34,668 nucleotides of DNA from Halovenus sp. (GTDB lineage Archaea; Halobacteriota; Halobacteria; Halobacteriales; Haloarculaceae): contig JAQCNM010000086.1 in NCBI GenBank assembly GCA_028275025.1, positions 1 to 34,668 of the forward strand, in the 5' to 3' direction. The notes beneath the pieces are model-generated. The model had not been told where the DNA came from. It searched no databases and was given only the letters and a program-made list of their open reading frames with translations. Position numbers and translations under genes: made by a program. Of the stretch, positions 19,758 through 28,708 are shown in pieces (position 1 is the first letter of the stretch; the number at the start of each line of letters is the position of its first letter).

Positions 19758-21106
19758 TGACCGCCGACCGAGTCCGTGACCGACCTGACCGCGAGGACCC
19801 AATTCTTCAGGTGCGAAACCTGCGGACGGTGTTCTACACCGACAGGGAGACAATCCGTGCCGCAGACGGTGTGTCGGCAGACATCTACCCCGGTGAAACC
19901 CTCGGGGTCGTCGGGGAGAGCGGGTCGGGAAAGAGCGTTACCGCCCGCTCGATCATGCGGCTCATCGACTCCCCCGGACAGATTCTTGCGGGGAGCAGTA
20001 TCCGTTACCGGCAGACAGAGACCGTCCGAGCGTACGCGGATTCGTTCTCGGGGCACACGGCCGAACTCTCCGATGTGGCTCACGAGGTCGACAAGAGTGC
20101 GGCATTCGACCAGATCGACCGTACGCCACAGCACTTTGGTCACGAGCGGCCAGAAGATGTTCCTGTTGCGGATCTCGTCGGTGGCGGCTACGGACCGGAA
20201 CTGGGGCTCTGTGACGAGGGAGACTTCGTGTTCGTGACCGACGGTGAGGCGACACGACCAGGGCAGATACAGCGTGGATTCGTCGAGATAACTGCTCTCG
20301 AAGGAGAAGCGAAGCGACTGATGCGCGGTGGTCGTATCGCGATGATCTTCCAGGACCCGCTCAGCAGCCTCAATCCGGTGTTCACGATCGGCAATCAGAT
20401 AAAGGAGTCGCTCAATCTCCACCGCGATATGCGGGGTAGTGAAGCCACTCGTGAGGCGGCGGACCTACTAGAAGCAGTCGGAATCCCCGACTCCCGGCGG
20501 CGGCTGAAGGAGTACCCTCACCAGTTCTCCGGTGGGATGCGTCAGCGTGCTGTTATTGCAATGGCACTGGCATGTGACCCGGACGTGCTCATCTGCGACG
20601 AACCAACAACGGCGCTGGATGTCACGATAGAGGCACAGATTCTCGACCTGTTCACACAGCTCCAGGCAGAGCGTGACCTGGCAATACTGTTTATCACCCA
20701 CGACATGGGTGTGATTGCGAACGTTGCGGACCGAGTGAACGTAATGTACGCCGGTGAGATGGTCGAGAGAGCCGACGTAGACCAACTGTTCGAACACCCT
20801 CGACACCCGTACACACAGGGACTCCTCGAATCTATCCCGGGGGCACAGTCGGGTGACAGTCTCTCAACAATCGAGGGGACCGTGCCGACGCCAAACGAGC
20901 CACCGACCTCGTGCCGGTTTGCCGACCGGTGTCCAAAGGCGTTCGAAGCCTGCCGAGAGGTCCATCCGGTCTCGGTGCCGGCAAACGAACAGAACGACGA
21001 CCACACGGCCGCGTGTCTGCTGTACCCGGAGAATATGTCCGAGCAGGAAGCCGCTATGATGCACGACCAGCGAAACCCACCTCGCGAGGAGAGCGATACG
21101 TCATGA
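19757..21106 (+). CDS. Dipeptide/oligopeptide ABC transporter ATP-binding protein (DppD-like)
   Basis: Walker A GESGSGKSVTAR, FQDPLSSLNPVFTIGNQI Q-loop, QFSGGMRQRAVIAMAL signature, VLICDEPTTALDVT Walker B, HDMG, C-terminal CRFADRCPKAFEAC oligo_HPY motif. Confidence 0.95.
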   Translation: MTADRVRDRPDREDPILQVRNLRTVFYTDRETIRAADGVSADIYPGETLGVVGESGSGKSVTARSIMRLIDSPGQILAGSSIRYRQTETVRAYADSFSGHTAELSDVAHEVDKSAAFDQIDRTPQHFGHERPEDVPVADLVGGGYGPELGLCDEGDFVFVTDGEATRPGQIQRGFVEITALEGEAKRLMRGGRIAMIFQDPLSSLNPVFTIGNQIKESLNLHRDMRGSEATREAADLLEAVGIPDSRRRLKEYPHQFSGGMRQRAVIAMALACDPDVLICDEPTTALDVTIEAQILDLFTQLQAERDLAILFITHDMGVIANVADRVNVMYAGEMVERADVDQLFEHPRHPYTQGLLESIPGAQSGDSLSTIEGTVPTPNEPPTSCRFADRCPKAFEACREVHPVSVPANEQNDDHTAACLLYPENMSEQEAAMMHDQRNPPREESDTS

Positions 21107-22467
21107 GCCAACAAATCGGTACCGAGAGAGGTAGTACAGACGCTTTGGTCCAAGTCAGAAACCTGAAGACGTACTACGACGAGGGCGGACTGTTTGGCGG
21201 TCAGCCGGTACGGGCCGTCGACGGTGTCACGTTCAATATTCAGGAGGGTGAGACCCTGGGGCTGGTCGGAGAGTCCGGCTGTGGCAAATCGACGCTCGGG
21301 CGAACACTGCTTCAGTTGGAAGATGCGACCGGCGGTGAAATTCTGTACGACGGCGAGGATATCACCAGCTACGAACAAGACGAGCTCCTTTCCTGGCGAC
21401 GAAACGCACAGATGGTGTTCCAGGACCCCGAGTCGAGCCTGAACGAGCGGATGACCGTCGGCGAGATCGTCCGCGAACCGCTCGACGTTCACGAGTGGAA
21501 GACCGACGGCGAGCGACGACAGCGGGTCCAGTCGCTTCTCGAAACCGTTGGACTCCAGCGCGAGCACTACTACCGGTATCCACACCAGTTCTCCGGTGGA
21601 CAGCGCCAGCGAATCAGCATCGCTCGGACGCTCACCCTGAACCCGGATTTCATGGTGCTCGACGAGCCAGTATCGGCGCTCGACGTGAGCGTTCAGGCCG
21701 AGATAATCAACCTTCTCGAGGAGCTCCAAGCGGAGTTCGGCCTGACATATCTGTTTATCGCTCACGACCTCTCTGTGGTCCGGCACATCTCCGACCGGGT
21801 CGCAGTGATGTATCTCGGGCACATCATGGAGATTGGGCCGACAGAAGAGCTGTTCGCCGACCCTTCGAACCCGTACACACACGCACTGCTGTCTGCAATC
21901 CCTCTCCCCGACCCGGGACAGGAGCGGGACCGAATCACGCTCCAGGGAACGCCGCCGAACCCGCGATACCCGCCGAACGGCTGTCCATTTAGCACCCGCT
22001 GCCCGGCCCGGATACGACCCTCGGGGTATCAAGATCTTGACGAGGGGGTCTGGTCACAGCTGAACACGGTCCGAGAGGTGCTTCGAGAGCGCCAGCGCGC
22101 CGACCGGACGATACGCGAACGCATCCGAGGAAGCTTGGGCTGGGAGACCCGCTTTGGCGACATGAACGACACGATAACAGAGCTGTTCGGCGAGTTCGAG
22201 GTGCCCGCAAACGTGCAGGAGATCCTCGACGAGGTCGCCCGAAGAGCAAACGAGAACGACGAGGAAGCGGCACTCACGCTGCTCAACGACGAGTTTGGTA
22301 GCGTCTGTGACGGTGTCGACGAAGACCCGGAGCAGTCCGATTCGGAGCTACAGTTCTACACGGTTGGCTCGACCGACCGGAAGAGCTACTGTCACCGACA
22401 CGACTCGGAGTATCGCGAACCAGGCCCGGTAATTGAGGATCGGTCGATAAAAGAACACGGCGAGTGA
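21103..22467 (+). CDS. Dipeptide/oligopeptide ABC transporter ATP-binding protein (DppF-like) with C-terminal extension
   Basis: GESGCGKSTLGRT, QFSGGQRQRISIARTL, MVLDEPVSALDVSVQ; ATG at 21103 overlaps the dppD stop (ATGA). Confidence 0.95.
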   Translation: MSQQIGTERGSTDALVQVRNLKTYYDEGGLFGGQPVRAVDGVTFNIQEGETLGLVGESGCGKSTLGRTLLQLEDATGGEILYDGEDITSYEQDELLSWRRNAQMVFQDPESSLNERMTVGEIVREPLDVHEWKTDGERRQRVQSLLETVGLQREHYYRYPHQFSGGQRQRISIARTLTLNPDFMVLDEPVSALDVSVQAEIINLLEELQAEFGLTYLFIAHDLSVVRHISDRVAVMYLGHIMEIGPTEELFADPSNPYTHALLSAIPLPDPGQERDRITLQGTPPNPRYPPNGCPFSTRCPARIRPSGYQDLDEGVWSQLNTVREVLRERQRADRTIRERIRGSLGWETRFGDMNDTITELFGEFEVPANVQEILDEVARRANENDEEAALTLLNDEFGSVCDGVDEDPEQSDSELQFYTVGSTDRKSYCHRHDSEYREPGPVIEDRSIKEHGE

Positions 22468-22907
22468 GAGCGATGTCTTCTTCCGGACGGCTCGCGGGGC
22501 TCCGAGTGTACGTGCTCGCGGTGCTCGACGCGGTCACGTTCTCGCTGGCCGTGACTGGGGTGACACTAACTGCCGCGGTGTTGCTAAGCGTCGGAAGCGG
22601 CGGGGGGGCCATCGGGGCGAAGGTGTTCATGTTCGCCATCGGCTGGCTGATGATGGCTTACGCTGTCGTCCAACTACGACCGTCGGGTCCGGACAACAGC
22701 CCCGAACAGTCCAACCGGAGAGGACCCTCGATTCCGGAGACACACGAGATAGAGCTCCAGCGGGTCACACGTGCGCTTCCACCGGTTCGGTGGGTCACCC
22801 TTCCACCGCCCGAACACCGGCTCCGGATTCCGGCGCAGTTGTTCCTCTCCAGTCTCTTTGTGCTGGGGACCTCTTTTTTTCTCGAGGTTGGTCTCGGTGT
22901 TCAGTAG
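22464..22907 (+). CDS. Small conserved haloarchaeal membrane protein
   Basis: GTG start overlaps the dppF stop (GTGA); three apparent hydrophobic helices; alternative ATG at 22473. Confidence 0.65.
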   Translation: MRAMSSSGRLAGLRVYVLAVLDAVTFSLAVTGVTLTAAVLLSVGSGGGAIGAKVFMFAIGWLMMAYAVVQLRPSGPDNSPEQSNRRGPSIPETHEIELQRVTRALPPVRWVTLPPPEHRLRIPAQLFLSSLFVLGTSFFLEVGLGVQ

Positions 22908-22937
22908 CCCGGTAAATAAAAGAAAACAGCGCGAGCA

Positions 22938-22959
22938 CCACGGGCCGCCGTGCCCGTGG
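22938..22959. repeat. Perfect 8-bp stem hairpin ccacgggc-cgccgt-gcccgtgg
   Basis: Direct reading; extendable by 2 bp with one bulged G. Confidence 0.9.
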
Positions 22960-22986
22960 GTGAAGCTACTCTACCAGTCGCGATAA

Positions 22987-23163
22987 ACCACGGCGAGGTA
23001 CCGCCTGTTCCCCGAAGACGACGGAACGGTCCGACCCCGTCTCACTGCCACGAGGGGCGTGCAGGTCAAAGGCGAACTTCGTGGCAGTCCCCGCTACTTC
23101 GGCGGAGTACAGACCGCGTTTACTGACGATGTCAACTCCGTTGTGTCAGCGATGCCGGACTGA
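22987..23163 (+). pseudogene. Start-less ORF fragment, possibly an internally deleted IS200/IS605 (TnpB-type) remnant
   Basis: Open frame TTARYRLFPEDDGTVRPRLTATRGVQVKGELRGSPRYFGGVQTAFTDDVNSVVSAMPD* between a TAA (22984) and TGA (23161), no ATG/GTG near its N-terminus; RYRLFP resembles TnpB N-termini. Confidence 0.3.
23044..23088. repeat. Perfect 10-bp inverted repeat ACTGCCACGA / TCGTGGCAGT separated by 25 nt
   Basis: Direct reading: arms 23044-23053 and 23079-23088. Confidence 0.9.
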
Positions 23164-23250
23164 ACATGGACCACACGCCACCGTGGGCGGGGTAGTTCAC
23201 CAGGCATCGACTCGAAAAGAACTATAGACGCGGCTGGGGTAGTACTGTAT

Positions 23251-23787
23251 ATGACACAGGAAGACGGTATGCCCGAACCACCTGACCCGATAGAGGAGCG
23301 GATAAAAGACCCCACAGGTGCAAAAACGGAGGCCTGGAAACAAACGCTCGACGATATGGAGGCGATTGCGGCTGACAGACGCTCGAACGGCTGGGACCCG
23401 CTCACAGTAACGTCCATCCACACCGACACCGTCAGCATAGATATGCTCGATGACGACGAGTTCGGGCTGAAGATGATCCTCCCGGACAACCACGCCGAGG
23501 CGTTCGAGCCGATGTACGACCCCGAGGCGTTCACCGAGTATCTCTCGTACGGCAGGGAGGTCGAGGGGCTGATGTATGCGGTACTCGAGTTTCTCGATAG
23601 CGACAGTAAGCGGTCGATTCTCGTCGCCTGTCGATACGATATGCGACTTGCCGATGCGATGGTCAGTTCAGCAAAAAAGGAGGGGGTTCTGTACAGCCAC
23701 CTGCGGACGATTGACGGAACAAAGGTAGGGGTGTTCGAACACGAGGAGTGGGAACCGCTCGTCTCCCCGCCTACCGGCTCGAACTAG
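23251..23787 (+). CDS. Conserved haloarchaeal hypothetical protein
   Basis: 178-aa acidic ORF MTQEDGMPEPPDPIEERIKDPTGAKTEAWKQTLDDMEAIAADRRSNGWDPLTV. Confidence 0.7.
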   Translation: MTQEDGMPEPPDPIEERIKDPTGAKTEAWKQTLDDMEAIAADRRSNGWDPLTVTSIHTDTVSIDMLDDDEFGLKMILPDNHAEAFEPMYDPEAFTEYLSYGREVEGLMYAVLEFLDSDSKRSILVACRYDMRLADAMVSSAKKEGVLYSHLRTIDGTKVGVFEHEEWEPLVSPPTGSN

Positions 23788-23862
23788 CCAGCTAAAAACA
23801 CGTCCCGGTTGTGCCCGGACGAGACACCCGGCTGCCCAGCCCACAGGCCAGCCCCGTGTGAG

Positions 23863-24375
23863 TTAGCTGTGGACCGTGACCGATTCGAGTGCGACCCGGT
23901 CGGTCGGCTTGTCCTCGCCGTCCGTCGACACCGACCCGATCGCCTCGACGACCCCCATCCCGTCGGTCACCTCGCCGAAGACGGCGTGTTTGTCGTCGAG
24001 GTGTGGCTGTGCGTCGAGCGTGATGAAAAACTGTGAGCCGTTCGTGTCGGGGCCGCGGTTGGCCATCGAGACGGTCCCCGCCCCGTCGTGACGCAGTTCG
24101 GGGTGGAACTCGTCGTCGAAGGTGTAGCCGGGGCCGCCGCGGCCGGTTCCGGTCGGGTCGCCGGTCTGTAGCATGAACCCGTCGATGACCCGGTGAAAGG
24201 GGATATCGTCGTACAGCGGGTCTGTGCGCCGCTCGCCCGTCTCGGGGTCCTCCCACTCGCGGTTCCCGGTTGCCAGCCCGACGAAGTTCTCGACCGTTCG
24301 CGGAGCCCGCTCGTCGAACAGTCGGATCTCGATGTCGCCCTCTGTCGTGTGTAGCGTCGCGGTCAGATCACTCAT
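23863..24375 (-). CDS. Cyclophilin-type peptidylprolyl isomerase
   Basis: ATG at 24375; TTEGDIEIRLFDERAPRTVENFVGLATG, IPFHRVIDGFMLQTGDPTGTGRGGPGYTFDDEF, NGSQFFITLDAQPHLDDKHAVFGEV. Confidence 0.95.
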   Translation of the reverse strand: MSDLTATLHTTEGDIEIRLFDERAPRTVENFVGLATGNREWEDPETGERRTDPLYDDIPFHRVIDGFMLQTGDPTGTGRGGPGYTFDDEFHPELRHDGAGTVSMANRGPDTNGSQFFITLDAQPHLDDKHAVFGEVTDGMGVVEAIGSVSTDGEDKPTDRVALESVTVHS

Positions 24376-24433
24376 ATCCGTCTCTTGGTGTGGCACGAGT
24401 AAACCACTGGCGGTGTCACGACCGAGACGCTGG

Positions 24434-25534
24434 TCACCACTCGGCCGCGGGGTCCTGTTCTTGCTGTTGCTCGCGTCGCCGGTCGTCCTGGCGCTGGTCA
24501 CGGGGCTGGTCGCCGCCGTCCCGGTTCTCCAGGTAGACCCGAGCGAGCGCTACGTGGTAGGCACCGAGAGCAACTGCGAGGATTGGGTCGATGGCGGCCG
24601 ACCCGGCCGTCTCCGCCCCGGGGATGTTGGCCGCCTCGAAGGCACCGGTCACCGGCAGTGCGACGAACACACCGCCGATAGCCGCCCCGATCAGGCCCAC
24701 GAAGAGGAGGCCAACGAGCCCGACGATCTTCAGGAGATTGCCCTGTGCGACCTCCCAACTCGTCGAGAGGCTCTCGATCACCCCTTGATCGTCGATCACG
24801 ACGGCCGGCAGCGCGAGCGAGAGCCGAGCGCCGATGTACACCCCCGGTATGACGAAGAAGAGCAGGCCGATGACTGTCGACACGACGTACAGGAGGAAGA
24901 CCCCGAGCAGGGCGAGAAACCGTCTCGCCACGCTCGTCACGACGCCGAAGAACTCGTCGAGACTCCCTGTCAGGTCCGCTCCGGTGACCCGCCGTTCGGC
25001 GTAGACGTACGCGGTTCCGGTGACGACCAGAAAGACAACAAACGCGAGAAGCGACAGCACAGAGCTGAGCGCGCTGTTAGTCGTCTGACCGGACTCGATG
25101 GCCTCGGCTGTTGGTGCGACCGCGGTACTCGCCGTGTTCAGCAGTCCGAGCAGGGTGAATGCCCCGACCAACACCGGCAGACCGAGTACCCAGCCCAGCC
25201 CCTGCCTGAACGTGGCGACGGCACCCTCGCGTGGGATACCGGGACCGCCTGCAGCCACACCGTCCCGACCCCGCCCCGCCCGAGAGCTGTCACCGGTCGG
25301 TTGTTCGTCCCACCCGCTCGTCGCTTGATCGCCCCAGCCACTCGTCCCCTGTTTACCGCCCCCGCTCGTCTCCTCGTTGCCGACTCGCCCGCCGGTCTCC
25401 TGTTGTCCCCAGTCGCTCTGGTGGCCGTGCTCGTCGGCCACGCCCGGGTCGGCGTCGAGTTCAGCCCCACACTCGCTGCAGAACGCGTCCACCCCGGCAA
25501 CTGGTTCACCACACTCCGGACAGTAGTTCACCAT
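24434..25534 (-). CDS. Zinc-ribbon plus DUF4013-like multi-pass membrane protein
   Basis: ATG at 25534; MVNYCPECGEPVAGVDAFCSECGAELDAD followed by low-complexity linker and TM domain (FVIPGVYIGARLSLALPAVVIDD). Confidence 0.82.
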   Translation of the reverse strand: MVNYCPECGEPVAGVDAFCSECGAELDADPGVADEHGHQSDWGQQETGGRVGNEETSGGGKQGTSGWGDQATSGWDEQPTGDSSRAGRGRDGVAAGGPGIPREGAVATFRQGLGWVLGLPVLVGAFTLLGLLNTASTAVAPTAEAIESGQTTNSALSSVLSLLAFVVFLVVTGTAYVYAERRVTGADLTGSLDEFFGVVTSVARRFLALLGVFLLYVVSTVIGLLFFVIPGVYIGARLSLALPAVVIDDQGVIESLSTSWEVAQGNLLKIVGLVGLLFVGLIGAAIGGVFVALPVTGAFEAANIPGAETAGSAAIDPILAVALGAYHVALARVYLENRDGGDQPRDQRQDDRRREQQQEQDPAAEW

Positions 25535-25671
25535 CTCTGTACGATTGTTTCGTGGGCGCACGCTTGAAACGTGTGGCTCCGTTTCTGACCCTGCAGGCCA
25601 CCCACGGCCAGCGGGACCACCCGGGATAGAGCCGGGGAAAGAGACAGGTGGCCGCCGTTCACACGTGCGGT

Positions 25672-26790
25672 ATGGAGTACGAGACGCCGCAGTTTTTTCG
25701 CGTAATGAGGTACGCGAGTCAGGCAGACCGCGACGTCGTCGACATGGTGAGCGGCAGTCCGGACTGGGAGCCACCCGAGTCGCTCCGCGAGGGGCTGGTT
25801 GAGTACGCCCAGGGTGACACCGAACGGTTCCAGTACCCGCCCAGTGTCGGGCTGACGGGGCTGCGCGAGGAGATTGCGGACCGCCGGGCTGTCGACCGCG
25901 AGCAGGTCGTCGTCACGAACGGGGCGGGCGAGGCCAACCACCTCGCCATGTCGGCCGGGTTCGAGCAGTTTCCGGGCTCCGAGATGCTGCTCGTCGACCC
26001 GACCTACCCCTACTACGCGGGTCGGGCGTCGTTACTCGGTGCCGACACGCGGTACGTTCCCGCCGGCCGGGGCGGGGTGCCCGATACGGCGACAGTCCGG
26101 GACTGCACCCGTGAGGAGACCAGTGTCATCGTCGTGAACACACCGAACAACCCGCTCGGTGCGACCTACGACCGGGAGACGATGGCGGCACTGGTGGATA
26201 TCGCGGCCGACTACGACGCTCTGCTGGTCAGCGACGAGGTGTACGACCACTTTGACTACTCCGGGCGGTTCAGTTCGGCACTTTCCTTCGACTCGCCACA
26301 CCGGGTCGTCACGAACAGTTTCTCGAAGTCACTCGCCATCACCGGCTGGCGGGTCGGGTACGCCGTGTTCCCGGACCGGGAGGGTCCGCGTGGTGACCTG
26401 TTCGACCACGCTCGCACCCGACACATGCTGACGAACGTGACCAGTTCCCGGCCGGCACAGGCGGCGGTTCTGCACGCCTTGCGGGAGACCGGCCCCGACT
26501 ACTACGAGAACGTCCGGGACCGCCTGCGCGGGCGCATCGACACGTTCACCGACGCACTCGACACGGCCGGCGCAACCTACACCGACCCCGACGGTGGGTT
26601 CTACGTGATGGCGCGGTTCCCGGGGTTTCCCGGCACGTTCGAGAACGTCGAACGGCTCGTCGACGAGGCGGGTGTCGCCGGGATGCCTGGCGAGGCGTTT
26701 GGCGACTCCCGGGCCGACTGGATACGGTTCGCGCTAGTCTCACCCCGCGTCGAGACTGCCGCCGACCGGTTGGCCGAGTTCTTCGGGTAG
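25672..26790 (+). CDS. PLP-dependent class I/II aminotransferase
   Basis: ATG at 25672; VTNGAGEANHLAMSAGFEQF, NTPNNPLGATYDRETM, VSDEVYDHFDYSG, SFSKSLAITGWRVGYAV. Confidence 0.93.
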   Translation: MEYETPQFFRVMRYASQADRDVVDMVSGSPDWEPPESLREGLVEYAQGDTERFQYPPSVGLTGLREEIADRRAVDREQVVVTNGAGEANHLAMSAGFEQFPGSEMLLVDPTYPYYAGRASLLGADTRYVPAGRGGVPDTATVRDCTREETSVIVVNTPNNPLGATYDRETMAALVDIAADYDALLVSDEVYDHFDYSGRFSSALSFDSPHRVVTNSFSKSLAITGWRVGYAVFPDREGPRGDLFDHARTRHMLTNVTSSRPAQAAVLHALRETGPDYYENVRDRLRGRIDTFTDALDTAGATYTDPDGGFYVMARFPGFPGTFENVERLVDEAGVAGMPGEAFGDSRADWIRFALVSPRVETAADRLAEFFG

Positions 26791-26820
26791 ATGTCCTGTC
26801 TGGGACCCTCTCGTCGGTCC

Positions 26821-26888
26821 GACCTGCGGTGTCCAGGGCCGCCCCGATCACTCTGACCTGCGGTGTCCAGGGCCGCCCCGATCACTCT
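26821..26888. repeat. Perfect 34-bp tandem duplication (gacctgcggtgtccagggccgccccgatcactct x2)
   Basis: Direct reading: 26821-26854 and 26855-26888. Confidence 0.97.
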
Positions 26889-27511
26889 GACCTGACCCGG
26901 TCGGTAGTCAGTGCCGCGAGCACCAGCAACGCGATGACCGTTCCGACACCTAGCGTGAACCGCCCGGAGAGGCTATCGTCGGCGTTGTTCTCGGCCACGA
27001 CGACCGTTGCGTTGTCGGTGAACGTGTGTTGGTGGTGACCGTCGACCGTCCGGACACTCGTGTCACCACAGGCGAGCGTGTAGCTGCCCGGTGTGGCAGT
27101 CTCCGAGACAGCGACTGTCACCGAGAGGACGGTTCCGTTTCCGGTGGCTCCCCCCCGGTCGCGCGTCTGTGTCACCCACACCGCGCCGGCCTCCCGTTCG
27201 GTCTCGACGCCGACACCGGCACCGTCGGCCAGCCACCCGCCAGGCTCCGTGGCTGTCACGTTCAGCGCCTCGGCGTCGTAGGTGAGTGTGGTGTTCACGC
27301 GGTCGACACCGACGTTTCGGGCCGATCCGCCGACGAACAGCGCCAGTTCGACCGTCTCCTCCTCGCCGGGTGCCAGTTCGACCGTCTCGGGGTCGTACTC
27401 GAGGATACCGACCGTGTCGCTCCCGGCCCCGACTGCCACAGCTCCCGGAACCGCGAGCAGGGCAACCACCGCCAGCACGACCGGCCGGTCGCCGTCGAGT
27501 GGACGCCTCAT
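26882..27511 (-). CDS. Exported cohesin-like domain protein with C-terminal TM anchor
   Basis: ATG at 27511; signal-like MRRPLDGDRPVVLAVVALLAVPGAVAVG; DPETVELAPGEEETVELALFVGG; GVGTVIALLVLAALTTDRVRSE tail. Confidence 0.72.
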   Translation of the reverse strand: MRRPLDGDRPVVLAVVALLAVPGAVAVGAGSDTVGILEYDPETVELAPGEEETVELALFVGGSARNVGVDRVNTTLTYDAEALNVTATEPGGWLADGAGVGVETEREAGAVWVTQTRDRGGATGNGTVLSVTVAVSETATPGSYTLACGDTSVRTVDGHHQHTFTDNATVVVAENNADDSLSGRFTLGVGTVIALLVLAALTTDRVRSE

Positions 27512-27668
27512 CTCAGACAGCCCCGATACCAGCAATCCAGAACCGGGCGCCGCTCCGGTCGGTGACGGCGACCGTCTGTCGTGTCTGCTGTTGTTCGAAG
27601 GTCGTGGGCTCCATGTTCAGGTGTCTGTTGTCGCCGATACTGTGACTGTGGGTCTCCGACCGGCGGTC

Positions 27669-28625
27669 TCAGGGCAACTGCGAGTGGGCACCGACGAGCG
27701 CACCCGAGAGCGCGAGGTCGCGCACGACGGCCTCGTGGTCGATTATCGTGTCGCGCAGGTCGGTCTCCTCGACGGTGGCGTCCGGAAAGACCAGTGAGCC
27801 CTCGACCGTGGAGTCACGGACTGTCGCCCCGGCCATCACGTGGACGTTCTCGCCGAGTGTCGAACCGTCGACGGTCGCACTGTCGGCCACGACCGTATCA
27901 CCGTCCAGCGCCCACCGAACCGCACGGAGGTAGTTCTCGGGGGTCCCGATGTCGAACCAGGCCTCGTCGAAACAGAAGGCGTGTACCGGTCGACGAGCCT
28001 GGAGCCACTGGAGAAACCAGCCCGGTTCGTCGGGGTTGTTGCCGCCGTCGAGATACTCCTCGAAGCGGATGTCGCCTGCTGTGAACCCGTAACAGGCGAT
28101 AGACGCGAGCGTACTCGGTGGCTCGTCGGGTTTCTCCTGGAAGTCGACGACCCGGTCACCGTCGAGTTCGACGATACCGTACGCGGTCGCACGTTCCGGT
28201 GAGCCAACGTCGTAAGCGGCGAGTGTGCTCCCCTCGTGAGCGGTGAAAAAATCCAGAAACGACGAGAGATCGAAGCTGATGAGATTGTCACCCGCCACCA
28301 CGAGCAGGTCGTCGTCGACGGACTCGCGCTCGACGAGCTGTGCCAGCGCCCCGACGACACCGAGTTTCTCACCCTCTTCGGTTGTCTCCTCGACGCTGAG
28401 CTCCGGTTTCTCGAACGCCGTTGTTTCGAGATGTGTCGCGAAGTCCTCGGCGAACCGCTCGTTCGTGCTGACGTACACCGTCTCGATACGGTCGTCAGCT
28501 TCGAGTGGCGCGAGAATACGGTCGACGACAGTCGCCTCCCCGACCGGGAGGAGCATCTTTGGACGATGACGGGTGAGCGGCCACAGCCGCGTCGCGTACC
28601 CACCTGCGAGCACAACAGCTTCCAT
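27669..28625 (-). CDS. Nucleotidyltransferase (glucose-1-phosphate thymidylyl/uridylyltransferase-like) with left-handed beta-helix C-terminus
   Basis: ATG at 28625; MEAVVLAGGYATRLWPLTRHRPKMLLPVGEATVVDRIL; VVAGDNLISFDLSSF; hexapeptide-like C-terminus. Confidence 0.93.
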   Translation of the reverse strand: MEAVVLAGGYATRLWPLTRHRPKMLLPVGEATVVDRILAPLEADDRIETVYVSTNERFAEDFATHLETTAFEKPELSVEETTEEGEKLGVVGALAQLVERESVDDDLLVVAGDNLISFDLSSFLDFFTAHEGSTLAAYDVGSPERATAYGIVELDGDRVVDFQEKPDEPPSTLASIACYGFTAGDIRFEEYLDGGNNPDEPGWFLQWLQARRPVHAFCFDEAWFDIGTPENYLRAVRWALDGDTVVADSATVDGSTLGENVHVMAGATVRDSTVEGSLVFPDATVEETDLRDTIIDHEAVVRDLALSGALVGAHSQLP

Positions 28626-28708
28626 ACGTGCCCTCTTTCCGGCGACAGATATATTCCTTTTCATACACTGCCCGAAACAGGTTTCGAGGTGGACTCCGTA
28701 CGGCCGGT

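Noticed and set aside
20542-22032. 496-aa minus-strand ORF antisense to the DppD/DppF-like ATPases
   Set aside because: Lies fully opposite two ATPase genes with unmistakable Walker motifs; long antisense ORFs are expected in high-GC haloarchaeal DNA and its translation has no recognisable domain.
22938-23088. CRISPR array
   Set aside because: The inverted repeats here do not recur at regular spacing; no direct-repeat/spacer structure anywhere in the window was seen.
24224-25567. 447-aa plus-strand ORF
   Set aside because: Antisense to the zinc-ribbon/DUF4013-like gene and the cyclophilin 5' region; Arg/Pro-rich low-complexity translation typical of shadow ORFs.
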